Assembly (NCBI GenBank): GCA_964035775.1
Contig: OZ038313.1
Coordinates: 6,652,749-6,716,748 of the forward strand
Reading direction: 5' to 3'
DNA from: Osedax frankpressi
Lineage: Eukaryota > Annelida > Polychaeta > Sabellida > Siboglinidae
Length of the DNA: 64,000 nucleotides
The notes under the pieces are model-generated. The model had not been told where the DNA came from. It saw nothing but the letters and a program-made list of their open reading frames with translations, and ran no database searches. This document shows, piece after piece, positions 1 to 13,399 of this stretch. The first letter of the stretch is position 1. Each line of letters begins with the position of its first letter. The position numbers were made by a program, and so were the translations under genes.

Positions 1-120
1 CCGAGCTAATACCCGCCATCTCCAACCACGCCCCCGCCATCTCCAGCTACGCCCCCGCCGTCTCCAACTACGCCCCGCCATCTCCAACCACGCCCCGCCA
101 TCTCCAACCACGACTCCGCC
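1..120. repeat. C-rich minisatellite, unit about 18-19 bp
   Basis: Degenerate tandem copies of a unit like CCGCCATCTCCAACCACGCC run from the left edge to about 120. The tract is pyrimidine-rich and directly precedes a candidate 3' splice site (CGTAACAG at about 120-127), so it probably serves as the pyrimidine tract of that intron. A stop codon in the downstream exon's frame at 7-9 argues against it being fully coding. Confidence 0.8.
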
Positions 121-127
121 GTAACAG

Positions 128-889
128 CCGAGAAAGGAGGCGTCCACGTTCTGAAAGAGACGAACCTGCCGTTCGAAATTGACGAGGAGACCTCGGCTCT
201 GATTGGCTCGGACGTAAACCTATTTGTGATTCGCGTGCACGATATAATCGCGGCGTTCTTGGATCGCAGTAATCAGTGTCAGCTGATCCTGGTCAGTAAT
301 TAAACCGACACCACTGACCGGTCATCCTCTAGCATGTAATGCGGAGATGCCATCGATATCGGTTTACGTGTATCGAGTGAATTCTGCACCGCATTACACC
401 ATGACTCCACCATTACAAAATCCCTTCGTTGTCACCATGACATCTTCACACTGTGACATATTCACACTATAACATCATCACACTATGACATAATCATATT
501 ATGACATCTTCACACTATAACATCTGCATATCAATATTATGTATATAAATAACTTCTACGTAGCTTTTCTTTTACAAACAACCTCATACTATTCTTTGAC
601 CCTCCGTGATGACCCCACCCTTACCGACCCCTCTACGCAGTCCTATCCCGATACTACGCTAATGGCGGATGATGCTTATATGTGTGTGAACCTCGGCTTC
701 ACTATGCCGTCCGAGACCTCGACCTCGGGTCAGGATGACCAGAACGAAGGTCGCCAACTCGACCCCGCCAGAAATACCAAAACATCGGATGATGGAGACC
801 AGCGAATTTCTTGCAAAGCTACTTTAACATATTATGAATACATAATGACGCTACCTCCCAAAGTCGAACTGTCCTATGCGGAAGGTTAA
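128..889 (+). CDS. 3' end of an unidentified gene (two terminal exons)
   Basis: Two exons are inferred. Exon 128-291 follows an AG and ends CTG|GTCAGT; it reads EKGGVHVLKETNLPFEIDEE, then a hydrophobic stretch around LFVIRVHDIIAAFLD. Exon 641-889 follows the acceptor CTCTACGCAG and reads SYPDTTLMADDAYMCVNLGF, then an acidic, polar tail, and ends at a TAA at 887-889. Both exons are phase 0 at the junction, which supports joining them. Base composition is clearly higher in G+C than the flanking DNA. I do not recognise the family. The gene is convergent with LRGUK and its 5' part lies outside the window. Possible polyadenylation signals (AATAAA) occur near 1318. The stop at 889 could instead be a read-through of a further donor. 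Confidence 0.5.
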
Positions 890-1426
890 ACTTTGTGCTG
901 GTCAACTTTCATTTAATAATAGGCAATTTGGATCGCAATACAAATTTTATATTGTCTTTAGGTATACAACTATATAATATTTAACATATTATTTAATTTC
1001 TATCATTACTAAGTATGAATTTTAGATATGTTCCAATTTTACTTACGAAATCAATTGTGTCCATATTTACACTATATTTATTACTTCACATTACTATAAA
1101 ATGGTAGGATCATTGTATCTCGTAATTGTATCATTTGATGGTCAACAGGTGAATCTCGGCGCTTATCTACTGAAGTATTCAAATTAACCGAGAAGCTATT
1201 TCTCACAGAACCTATGGACGATGTATTTAAAAAACACATCCACAAACAACATAAAACAACATCGAAATGATTACAACACTGCCTTCAGTCAATCTTTATA
1301 TTTGTATCTACCTTTTTAATAAATATATTCATAAATATATTGGTTATTTGTTATAAAGGAGATTATGGAACCACGAAATTACATTTAATGTGAATAATGT
1401 TGAATGAATAATGTTGTGTTATGACA
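890..1426. other. intergenic region between two convergent genes
   Basis: AT-rich sequence with no coding signal seen. It separates the 3' ends of the plus-strand gene (stop at 889) and LRGUK on the minus strand (stop at 1427-1429). AATAAA at about 1318 on the plus strand and TTTATT (AATAAA on the minus strand) at about 1077 are candidate poly(A) signals for the two genes. Confidence 0.5.
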
Positions 1427-4198
1427 TCATAGGGAATGGTCGGACAATCTAGAGATGATGTCATGATTTGCTTCACTGATATTTGATAATTCCGATTCAT
1501 TGTCATTAATTTCACTGGAATCTAAAATAAAATGTAAGTCCAGTTAGATTCTAAATTAATTATCATTATTATCTATAAAAGTTCATTTCTTTTACTTTAT
1601 GCATTATTTTTATAAATGTAACAAATATAATATCACTCCTTTGTTTCGTGTTTGTTAACTTCTAACTGACCAGGGGAGTCGGAAGGTAGAAGATTGTAGT
1701 CGGTGCATCCATTCGGGGCCGAAAAAGATCTCATGGCAACAGTGTTTGACAAGCTAAAATAAGGAATCGCGGAAATTGTCAGTGAAAAAATACCAACTAA
1801 AATGAATCAAAAAAAAAGATAGCTTATAATTTTTATACTAACGGTATTTTATAATCGCGTGAATCCAAATCGCCCATTATTAACTTTGAAGCATTCGATT
1901 TCCTTCTGTTGTTTGATTCCATCTCCTGAAGTGAATTATTTAAAACATCATTTTGTATACACAATGTATTATTATAATAATTCAAAATCAAAATACCTAT
2001 ATAATGGGAAGAAATATTAGCCTGTAGAATATGTATATCTATTATAGGACAAAGGTAATATAACTCAATAGTAAAGGTTTGGTAATACAAACAATATGTC
2101 CGATATCGGAGTTGGGCAACTCTGCGGGTGGATTGGCCTCGGAGTTGATGAAAGATTTGCTCCAGCTCCTCGCCAGTGGTCGAGAACAGGGCGTGGCTAT
2201 CTCCATAGTCGACTGGTTTACCGGAGGGAAAGTCAATTATGTACGAGACCTGTGATATCTCAATAAGACGTAACTGTGTTGCGTTAACAGAGTTTGCTTA
2301 ATTGTAATATAAAGTGTGACTCATTGCTCTCGTAGTTTTTACAGGTCATTTATCATTAGAAATAATCTGTAGATTCACGTCTCTATTTAGTTTCAGAGAA
2401 TTAAAATGTAAAGCGAACAGGAGAGCTCTTACATTTTAGGTTATCATCAAAGGAAACACTCAATTTACTTTCAGTTCTAGTATATCTCTGAGAAGATGTT
2501 TTCTGGGTAAAATCAAATCGGAGGCTAAACAATAATCTTTGGAAGAAGAGGACGAATTACCGTTAGTTATAACCTCTTTATCGAACGTGAAACCGCTGGT
2601 AGTCGACTGGTCGAATTCGGAGCTAGCTGCCGACATTAATGGAGGCATAGCGGCCCCCAATCCCAGGTACTCCATGACCAAACGACGTAACTGCTTGTAG
2701 CAGTCGGTTACGTCATCTGGGAAAGTTAACGGGATTCACTATATATGGCGTAGATGTGTAATCGTGTGTATGTATATAAATAAACACCTCCAAACATGGG
2801 TAGGGATCGTTACGAACTATGTTATCGTAGATATCGTCAATGTACGATTCTCATATACGATATAAGCGATGACTCATGATCGTACAGAACGTGACTCATA
2901 GATACGAATACGCGATTTTCACGTTCTGCGGGACACACTGACCGCTCGAGATGCAGGCGTCGAAAAAGCCGGCGTGTTCGCGATGGTAGTCGGTGAGGCG
3001 ATCGCTCTGGTCAAGGGCATCGACGATGTCCGAGTCGGAGTACAGCCCGGCGGAGTATAGGCGTCTCTCGTGGGCGTGGCATAACTCGGGTATGATGAGC
3101 ACGTAGCGTGGCTCGTAGTGGGTAAGTTTCAACGACAGCACGCCCTGGTGGGCGTGGTTTAGATCGATAGGGCGTGGTCGGATTGCGCAAGTCACACGTA
3201 GAACGGTCGCGGTCTATGCCGCGGGTTATGAGGTTACATTAATCGAATAACGGTAGATATAGTGACCTCTAGAGTCATCTGGAAGATGCACGCCAGAGAT
3301 TCACTCGCCACACATTCCACTATCTGATTCTGCATTCCGAATAAGTTTCCTTCGTAATCGCAGTATGTTAGAAGAAATTTACCCTGGCGGCGGATATTGG
3401 TGATATTATGAGTGTGGTTATAGGTTATAGATGGTGCAGGTTGGGTTATGGTACTGACAGCTATCCAGGATAGTGACGGACGGACTAGGATGAGGAGGTC
3501 AGATAATTACGAACATATATGTAGGTGTGGATTGTATGGTAAGTAGTTGAGATGAAGTAGGTCCGAAGGTAAGGGGTAGTTTAGGTAAGTTGTGTATTTA
3601 GGTCTGGCTACATTGTGATAGAAGTAATGAATCACCACGTGACTTAGTATGCGGTAACGAAATGCACTTACAGCTTTGATATCGCTTTCAAATTGATCGA
3701 AAGAAACGAAATGATAAGAATCGTCATCCGGTGATCTCTTGGATCTTGTGGTGTGAGACAGACTAGAAGGAGGGTGTAAAGGTGTATGCGATAGGTGGTG
3801 TAGATGTGCAGAGGATTAAGGGTATAGGGAGTGTAAGGGTATAAGGATTGTAAGGGTATAGGGAGTTTAAGGGTAAAGGGTATATATATTATGTAGTATA
3901 CCTTCTATATAGAATGTATTGATATTGGTGAATAGTGAGTTGGTAAATATATATTATAAAATGTATATATAATATGGTATATAGTATAGTTATATGGGTG
4001 TATAGAGTATAGATGATGTATATATCAATATATGAATGAGATGTAGACGGATTAGAGTTTATATAAAGCATATAAATATATCCCAAGAGATTATGGTTTG
4101 ACATATTGAATATACATATTTAGTAGAGAGGCTATCTAAAGCATTAATCAACTGTACAATATCTTACACGTGTGTGTGTATGTGTGTGTGTGTATGTA

Positions 4199-4239
<41 letters not shown>

Positions 4240-7200
4240 GGTAGGGAGTAAAGTGTAGGCTACTGTGTGGGCAGAATGTAAACGATGAGCTCATCGTACC
4301 TTAATTAATAATGAAATCAATTATATTTATATTCAAATAAACTATTCTGTATCATTATTATTATTTTATATAAATATTAATTATCCTCATTTAAACCTTA
4401 ATAATTATAACTAAAAAAGGATAAATCAGTGATTATTGAGTAATATACTGTGTAATAATTGATCGGTTGCGTAATAACGTGATTATGTAATAACCCTAAT
4501 CCGAAGTAATCTGGAAATTCATCGACTAATTTCAAAATCAATTCGTGTTTATACATTCCATTAGGTCCCACTAATATTAGCATCGGGTAGGGTGTGGTTT
4601 CAGAGGGGAGGGTGCTGCGGTGTTCGGTTTGGGGTTGAGAACGTTTATTTCAAATAGTAGGGTTTTGTTAGGATATATAGTAATTTGAAGAGTGAAGAGT
4701 GTTTTCTGTGGTTTAGTGAGTTGATTTCTGTAGGGATGTTGACCTGATGGGTCTTGTGGGAGAGTATTTAGTGAGTTGGTTTCGCTGGAATAGATCTTAA
4801 GGCAGAGTACTTAGTGAGTTTATTTCGCTGGAGTGAGTCTTTTTGCGGATATATCAAAACGAAAGTGAGACTTGTGTTATACGTTGTAGTAACCTTTCAC
4901 GGACGTGAGTTGGTTGTAAAAACGAGTAGACGACGTTCATGACATGGTCACGTGCTGCTATCACCTCCGGTGACGGATTGAATAGATTTTTAGAGGCGAC
5001 CTTTGAGGTTGTAGTTGGGAATGTATTGTTGAGGTCGTAAAGGATTAGTATTGTTTGCAAGGAGCAATAGTTTTAGTTGTAAATGTTTGGTTTGGCATGT
5101 ACATATTTAAAATTTAGCAGATTTACTGGGGAAGATATGATATCGTGGGAATTTCTTGGAGACAAAATAGAGTTTGGGTTATATAATGGTGGATTAAATA
5201 AGGTGGGGATATGGTGAGGATAGCATCGAGTTTGCGGCATTATAAGAGAAATAAGTGATATATATATATATATATCTTCAATGTACTAAATATGTAAATA
5301 TGGGCGTGGCTAACTTTCTCGGAAATGTCAATGGTGGAGTGGTCTAGTTCCCCGAGCCTGTACAGGTGGTACACAACGCTTGGTCTGTAGTCTGGCAGTT
5401 CTCGTACAGGATTCTCCTCGAGATTCAGTGAACGAAGCAGAGTCAACTTGCACAGGTACTCGATCTCTTTTAAATCGATCACCTGTCAATCAAGCGAAGA
5501 TTCAAATATCAAAGATAACGCGATTTACTTTAAATAGTTCATGTTAGCGATAGATCATTGATAGAATGGATTTATATCTCCTTTAAATCGAGTGCATATC
5601 AATCAAATAGTCAGTTGCAGGTCAACAATAAACATAATAGTGTAGAGAAGTCATACTTTTTACTGTTTAACCCGAATACTAGAATGGGTCATTTTAAATA
5701 AGTGACAGCCCTTCTTTTTCGGAAATATCAATAGCAATTGGAACCAGGTATCGGGTACACAACCTCGTTATCATGTAGGTCAATGAGTTCAAGGAATACG
5801 TTCTTCTTCAGACCGCTCAGACTTCTGATCTTATTCCGTGATAGGTCAACGAACTGCAGTGGTATAGATGCATCGAGGTTATCATACAGATTACATATCT
5901 AGCTAGTTCATATAATTCATAGGTATTTCGTGAAATTAAATTTAAATGTAATATTTTTTTAATTACATTTATAATCGACATATAGTTCTCTTCATTTTGT
6001 AGTTTATTTTAAGTAGCAATATATCTAGAAATTGATATTACAAATAGGAGTATATATATATATATACTGCATCTATTAATGAGAAGGTCAAGTATTTAGA
6101 GAGATAATTCTAACCCTCAAATGGGAAACTTCAGAAAGACCGTTTATATTCACAATGTTATTGCAACTCTGTAGGGATAGTATTGCTTACGGTAAGGATT
6201 TAATGTGGCTTAAGTATCAGGTGGTGCAGTTTAAATATACGATAGTCTGGTATAGGTTAGTCTGGTATAGGTTAGTCTGGTATAGGTTAGTCTGGTATAG
6301 GTTAGTCTGGTATAGGTTAGTATGGTATAGGTTAGTCTGGTATAGGTTAGTCTGGTATAGGTTAGTCTGGTATAGGTTAGTCTGGTATAGGTTAGTCTGG
6401 TATAGGTTAGTCTGGTATAGGTTAGTCTGGTATAGGTTAGTCTGGTATAGGTTAGTCTGGTATAGGTTAGTCTGGTATAGGTTAGTCTGGTATAGGTTAG
6501 TCTGGTATAGGTTAGTCTGGTATAGGTTAGTCTGGTATAGGTTAGTCTGGTATAGGTTAGTCTGGTATAGGTTAGTCTGGTATAGGTTAGTCTGGTATAG
6601 GTTAGTCTGGTATAGGTTAGTCTGGTATAGGTTAGTCTGGTATAGGTTAGTCTGGTATAGGTTAGTCTGGTATAGGTTAGTCTGGTATAGGTTAGTCTGG
6701 TATAGGTTAGTCTGGTATAGGTTAGTCTGGTATAGGTTAGTCTGGTATAGGTTAGTCTGGTATAGGTTAGTCTGGTATAGGTTAGTCTGGTATAGGTTAG
6801 TCTGGTATAGGTTAGTCTGGTATAGGTTAGTCTGGTATAGGTTAGTCTGGTATAGGTTAGTCTGGTATAGGTTAGTCTGGTATAGGTTAGTCTGGTATAG
6901 GTTAGTCTGGTATAGGTTAGTCTGGTATAGGTTAGTCTGGTATAGGTTAGTCTGGTATAGGTTAGTCTGGTATAGGTTAGTCTGGTATAGGTTAGTCTGG
7001 TATAGGTTAGTCTGGTATAGGTTAGTCTGGTATAGGTTAGTCTGGTATAGGTTAGTCTGGTATAGGTTAGTCTGGTATAGGTTAGTCTGGTATAGGTTAG
7101 TCTGGTATAGGTTAGTCTGGTATAGGTTAGTCTGGTATAGGTTAGTCTGGTATAGGTTAGTCTGGTATAGGTTAGTCTGGTATAGGTTAGTCTGGTATAG

Positions 7201-8527
7201 GTTAGTCTGGTATAGGTTAGTCTGGTATAGGTTAGTCTGGTATAGGTTAGTCTGGTATAGGTTAGTCTGGTATAGGTTAGTCTGGTATAGGTTAGTCTGG
7301 TATAGGTTAGTCTGGTATAGGTTAGTCTGGTATAGGTTAGTCTGGTATAGGTTAGTCTGGTATAGGTTAGTCTGGTATAGGTTAGTCTGGTATAGGTTAG
7401 TCTGGTATAGGTTAGTCTGGTATAGGTTAGTCTGGTATAGGTTAATCTGGTATAGGTTAGTCTGGTATAGGTTAGTCTGGTATAGGTTAGTCTGGTATAG
7501 GTTAGTCTGGTATAGGTTAGTCTGGTATAGGTTAGTCTGGTATAGGTTAGTCTGGTATAGGTTAGTCTGGTATAGGTTAGTCTGGTATAGGTTAGTCTGG
7601 TATAGGTTAGTCTGGTATAGGTTAGTCTGGTATAGGTTAGTCTGGTATAGGTTAGTCTGGTATAGGTTAGTCTGGTATAGGTTAGTCTGGTATAGGTTAG
7701 TCTGGTATAGGTTAGTCTGGTATAGGTTAGTCTGGTATAGGTTAGTCTGGTATAGGTTAGTCTGGTATAGGTTAGTCTGGTATAGGTTAGTCTGGTATAG
7801 GTTAGTCTGGTATAGGTTAGTCTGGTATAGGTTAGTCTGGTATAGGTTAGTCTGGTATAGGTTAGTCTGGTATAGGTTAGTCTGGTATAGGTTAGTCTGG
7901 TATAGGTTAGTCTGGTATAGGTTAGTCTGGTATAGGTTAGTCTGAGAATAAATAGGGTAAGATAATGTAAGAGGTATGACCAAATATCAACCTAATATCA
8001 GTCCTATTAGGGGAATTAAAGGTAAGTATAATTATACACTATACATTGTGAAGGCATATCAATAATTATGAACATATTTACATAAAATAAAGTAGAATTC
8101 CTATAATAATAATAGTGTCTATTATAATTTAATTGATATGGAATTACCCTCAAGTATTAATCTACCGTAATTTAATCAAGTGTAGGATGTCTATAAGTGA
8201 TTCTGTAAAAGACTAACAATTTTGAGTGTAGTCAGAGGCAGGTTTGCCAAATCTTTAATTTCAGTAATATTATTTGAACACAGACTCAGAGTTTTTAGAT
8301 TTTTTAGATTCTTTAATCCTCTGATCTCAGATATTTGATTATCTGAAATTATATAAATTGTATTCTTTATAATGCCAATTATATTATTAATTCAATTGCG
8401 AATTAAAATTCAATGTCACTGAATATTTAATTATGTAAATTGAATTATTTAAATGTACGTATTTTGTGATTTTATAATGAATGATATAACATAAGAATAA
8501 AATCATGATATGATATTATGTTATTTA

Positions 8528-8572
<45 letters not shown>

Positions 8573-9920
8573 AAATCATACTTTATTTATATGTAAAAAT
8601 AATTTGTATTTAAATTTTTACTTTACACTTTTTTTGATTATTTATCTAGAATCAATTTAGTCATTCCTTAAATGGTAGTGATGAGTTACGTTATGGAGAT
8701 GTAGAGACGAGTAACCACATATTAGAATGTTAGGAAAGATGATTTCAAATATTACTAAACTAACAATTAACGATAACCTCCGTAATCTGTCCTAAAGTCT
8801 GACTAACCGTCGAGGATCAAGGTGGTAATCGAGTAGACGTTGCAAAGATGCGGGATTTCCGTAAGCAAATTGTTACCGTAGTCTACAAGACGGAGGTTAC
8901 GGGGCAGAGGGTCAATGTCCAGTAGATAGCTCAACTCGTTGTTCGACACGATCAACTCGATCAAGTTTGTAAGTTTGTGCAGAATGGAAAGGTCTGCGAA
9001 TAGAACGAGCTGGTGAATCAAATTGAAGTAATTGATTTAACGAATACAGCGAGTTCAGTGAGTAGTATGAACGTTTGCACGGAGTAGAATAAGTGAGTAC
9101 ATTGAGTACAGTAAGTAGAGTGAGATTTAATTAGGTGGAGTAAATATGTACAGTGAGTTTAGTGAGTAGAGTAAGTGAGGTCAGAGAGTATAGTGAGTAT
9201 ATTGAGTAAGTAAGTGTTTATATTAAGTAAAGAAAGAGAGTATAGTGAGTAAAGTGAATATACTGACTAGAGTTAGGGTACTGAGTAGAGTAACTTGGTA
9301 CAGTTAGTAGATTGAATACATATACTGAGTATAATAAGTTAATACACTAAGTTTATACTTGATTGAATTTGTCTATTGTTAACAACTTGTGTTTATCTGG
9401 CATGTGTGAAAGTTATCTTACTGAATCTTATATATGAGGGAGGGAGGGAGGGAGGGAGGGAGGGAGGGAGGGAGGGAGGGAGGGAGGGAGGGAGGGAGGG
9501 AGGGAGGAGGGAGGGAGGGAGGGAGGGAGGGAGGGAGGGAGTGAGAGAAAGAGAGAGAGAGATTGTCATATTTCATCTATAAAAGAGGCATTATAAAATA
9601 AATGTATTTAAAACAAATATAGTTTTATTAATATAAAATAAAAACATAGGGGATTTACATATTTAAATAAAATGAACTTTTAAAAAGGAATAATACTTTT
9701 CAAAAGACTTCTATTACAAAACCATAACTTGAAATTTAGCTATATATTATCTGAAACCTTGTAAATGATTGCATGATAGGTCTAGTATTTGTAGATATTC
9801 ATAATCTTTAAGCTCGTCAATGTTTATTAAACCGTGACCCTGAAATATATTTATATTAAATAAAAGTTTTACACTACACACATTTCATATTCTAATGTAT
9901 AATTTATAATTTAATATGAT

Positions 9921-9976
<56 letters not shown>

Positions 9977-11817
9977 CTGTATATTACAGTATAATATAGT
10001 ATATTTAATATTATTAGTTTTCAAAATCAATAACAGAACTTTACAATCACCGTTAACAATAATAATATCGTTATTTATATTACCATGGATATTAAACTAA
10101 TCTATTAATAGAAATAGGGTAAATAAAAGTAAGTGAATAAAAGTAATAATTATAATAATTACAGGAGCATTGAACACATTAACAGGTTATTAAATTGTTT
10201 ATTGTTAGTAGATCGTAAGTGTCTAATATGTTTGTGTGATTGTAATAATTAAAGATATACAAGTATATATCTATTTATAGATGTACAATGTACATAAACA
10301 TTGTACATAAATGGTATGGAGTTTGGGATGGTATTTTGAAGATTTTCTAAGTATAATAGTAATCCTGTGAATACCATTCATTCATTTATAAACATTGGCA
10401 TTTTATATTTAGAAAAGTTATAGAATCTATATAGGTTATCCTTGTTACTAGTATATGTACACAAACACCCACACACACATCCACACACACCCACCCACAT
10501 ACACACACATGTATAACTTGGGAAAGAATCAGTAGTTTGAAAATCGAGATTGAAGTTTCTGATATTCATCATATAAGTTACAATTATATAATTCGATTAT
10601 AGTAAATATATTCTATAGATTTTATTTTCCATTATTTAGATGGCATACAGCAATTTCCTTGTTTACATTTTTCATTACTCACGAACTATTTATCAAATGA
10701 AATATATTATTAACATTTCTATTTTTGTTTCATTAATAACAAATTAGTGATTGTGTTCAGTAATATCGGTTTGTAGTTATTTTAGTGGACGTTTAAATTC
10801 AATTTAAAGTTATTATGCTATAGTTTATTGTTATAGATGCTATAGTTAATTGTTATTCGTTTATTTAGTATTTTTAATTGATCTATATGTCTATAGATAT
10901 ACACAGGCATAGGAATATAAATAAAATATTAAACACCCGATTCAGAATCTTAATCCACACATTAGAGTATATGTCTAGGTTTTAAAAAGTATTTATTTTA
11001 TTAATTAATAACTGTATTTCATTTATAATTTGAACCAATTTAACATTAGTTTTAGTTTTCTCTCTAAATGATTCCATGCCATATTTTATTATAATAAAGT
11101 CTGAGTCTATCGAAATTAGGAATCTAACATATAATTTATCAACCATTTTTTCAAAGAATTATAAAAATTAATATATATTATTAATAATATATTTAAATTA
11201 ATAAATGTTTAAAATTGTAGTTTTATAACAAAAAAAAAGAAAGATATTTATTAATATAACATTTACTACAAATTTTGTTAACTTTGTTATTTACAAATAT
11301 TTACGATTTATCCAATATATATATGGTACTAGAGTTTTTGCAACAATCAATATTTATTATTCAAGATTTTAGTATATTTGCTAAATAATAATACACATCA
11401 TTGAATCTATTTCATTAACACATCAACGTATATATTTAAATAGTAAACAGCTATTGTATTATAAGTACTACTAATCATAACTAATATAAAACACTTTTTA
11501 TTTATATTTCTACCTTTAAATCGAGACGTGTGAAAACATATTTTGAACCATCAGCAGTAGTAGAAATTTGAGATAATCCATTTGTGATTATATCTTTATA
11601 GAGTATACCTTGAGTTAACTGTGTAGAGAATAAAAAAAAATATATATCATAGTATTATTATTAACTATAATATGTGATAAATCGAAATAATTAACACTTA
11701 ATTTCATAAAAAAAATAATATTACAAAATCCCATTTTAAATATAATTTAAATATTTAATATTATTTTTAATTTATATATCTATTTTTTACCGAGGTATAA
11801 TCTTCGAATTCAGTCAT
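1427..11817 (-). CDS. LRGUK: LRGUK: leucine-rich repeat and guanylate-kinase-like domain protein, 17 coding exons
   Basis: Orthologue of LRGUK, needed in mice for manchette function and sperm tail assembly. Coding exons, 5' to 3' on the minus strand: 11791-11817 (ATG), 11514-11618, 9758-9839, 8808-8993, 8218-8342, 6115-6168, 5764-5898, 5315-5482, 4894-5000, 4495-4614, 3672-3762, 3267-3383, 2943-3144, 2561-2716, 2089-2212, 1671-1753, 1427-1521 (TGA). All junctions are GT/AG and phase-compatible, giving 658 residues. Exons 3-8 encode leucine-rich repeats (LQILDLSCNHLQDLS, LILDDNQISEIRGL, LQFVDLSRNKIRSL, LRSLNLEENPVRELP). Next comes the LRGUK linker KNLFNPSPEVIAARDH, then the guanylate-kinase-like domain: PYPMLILVGPNGMYKHE, SHTTR, YHFVSF, GKFLLTY, HYEPRYVLIIP. 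It ends with a Ser/Asp-rich tail. The P-loop is degenerate. The donor of exon 14 is less certain: an alternative at 2469 is open but breaks phase. Confidence 0.93.
3784..3885. repeat. degenerate tandem repeat next to an LRGUK 3' splice site
   Basis: Imperfect copies of AAGGGTATAGGGAGTGT on the plus strand. In the LRGUK sense direction this is a C/T-rich tract (CCCTATACCCTTACA) ending about 20 bases upstream of the acceptor of the exon that starts at 3762. Confidence 0.7.
4168..4236. repeat. (GT)n microsatellite
   Basis: Interrupted GT/GTAT dinucleotide run inside the LRGUK intron between exons 4495-4614 and 3672-3762. No coding role is apparent. Confidence 0.9.
4690..4850. repeat. degenerate repeat in an LRGUK intron
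   Basis: Three or four diverged copies of a segment containing TTAGTGAGTTGATTTC and TTTCGCTGGA. In the LRGUK sense direction each copy contains AACTCACTAA, a branch-point-like motif. It lies between the exons at 4894-5000 and 4495-4614. Confidence 0.6.
6240..7945. repeat. 15-bp minisatellite, about 114 copies, in an LRGUK intron
   Basis: Near-perfect tandem copies of TCTGGTATAGGTTAG. Only isolated variants are visible, one near 6320 (TATGG) and one near 7441 (GTTAATC). The array fills most of the intron between LRGUK exons 8218-8342 and 6115-6168 and ends about 70 bases before the acceptor of the latter. Because 15 is a multiple of 3 and the unit has no stop in some frames, it produces long artificial reading frames on both strands. 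In the LRGUK sense direction the unit is ACTAACCTATACCAG, i.e. a branch-point-like CTAAC followed by CCAG. Confidence 0.97.
8528..8570. repeat. (TA)n microsatellite
   Basis: Uninterrupted TA dinucleotides within an LRGUK intron. A similar run lies at about 9927-9974. Confidence 0.9.
9040..9335. repeat. degenerate AGTGAGTA repeat upstream of an LRGUK exon
   Basis: Loosely repeated AGTGAGTACAGTGAGTA-like units. In the LRGUK sense direction they read TACTCACT. The block ends just before the acceptor of exon 8808-8993 and so lies at the 3' end of that intron. Confidence 0.7.
9437..9541. repeat. (GGGA)n microsatellite
   Basis: About 25 tandem GGGA units with one GGA slip. On the LRGUK sense strand this is (CCCT)n. 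The G-rich strand has many runs of three Gs and could form G-quadruplexes. It lies in the intron between exons 9758-9839 and 8808-8993. Confidence 0.93.
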
Positions 11818-12857
11818 ATTTTATTTAGGCTTATATCTATGATTAAATATTTAATTAAAGAATGTATTTCATTTTACATGTATATTATTGTATAACTGGA
11901 AGTAATATTTGAGTCAAGAATTAATATTCAAAATAATATATATTCAAATATCAACAAATAAATGATCCATAGTTACCATTGATAGATTAGGAGATTTGAA
12001 ATAAGAAAGATACTATTATACAAGATTACAAATATTATCCGAGATTATTAACATTAAACTAATATCTAATTTATCTTTGTTTTTATCAACGATTATTCTA
12101 ATATTCCATAATTGATAACATCGCTATTATGTATAATATGTATAATATATATAATTAATGTTATATTATTAAATGTTATCCAATATAATTTAGTTTATTG
12201 AATATTCTAACTGTTATTGAATCAGAATACCTAAACAACTAACCGAAGTTATTATTCTAGTAATGTTCTAACAATTCTTAATATGTTTAATATATTTGAA
12301 GTTATTTATATAATATAATAATATAAGTATATATAGTATACCAAATATGATCAATTAGAGTATTAGAGATTTGAAATAAAACATTGAGATAGTTGCTGAA
12401 TCTTAAGAAACGCATTAATCTAATATTATTAATATTAACTATCATGTACTAATTGTAAATATAAAATAGAATATATATTAATGTATAACAAACAAACGCA
12501 TAATTAAATTCATAATATAATATATCCGAATAGAATGATGTATTATAGAAAAATATATTATTATTTTCATGAGTTACCATATAATTCTAATTATTGAGAA
12601 AATTGTTACTGTAACTCTTAAACTTAATCCTAAATATAGTTGCAATTAATATTTATATATGATACATTCACATTATATAGTTTTAAAATAAATTATTATA
12701 TATTATGTTTAGTTTAGTCCGATATACTCATTCAAGTAAATCTTAAAATATAATATTGGATTAAAGTTAATATTAAAGCTTCATTTCATAACTACATATG
12801 AAACACAATACAAAACAATCTAATATTATATTGATAATCTAGTAGACACATATACAT
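11818..12857. other. AT-rich 5' flank of LRGUK / intergenic DNA
   Basis: Very AT-rich sequence upstream of the LRGUK start codon. I found no exon, tRNA or conserved promoter motif. The LRGUK 5' untranslated region and promoter presumably lie in its first few hundred bases, by position only. Confidence 0.4.
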
Positions 12858-13266
<409 letters not shown>

Positions 13267-13399
13267 AAGAATGTATTAACCACAAAGAATTCAACATATA
13301 TTAATAAATGTTCTACAATGTGTAACCATACGAATAAAAATGAACGATATAGTAAAATAAAAAATAAAAGTAATTTAGCGTGTCCATGTATGTGTAAGT

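Noticed and set aside
6155-7983. Long frames on both strands with LVWYR or NLYQT repeats (about 590 codons each)
   Set aside because: They are translations of the 15-bp intronic minisatellite. They are open on both strands because the unit length is a multiple of three, and the array lies inside an LRGUK intron.
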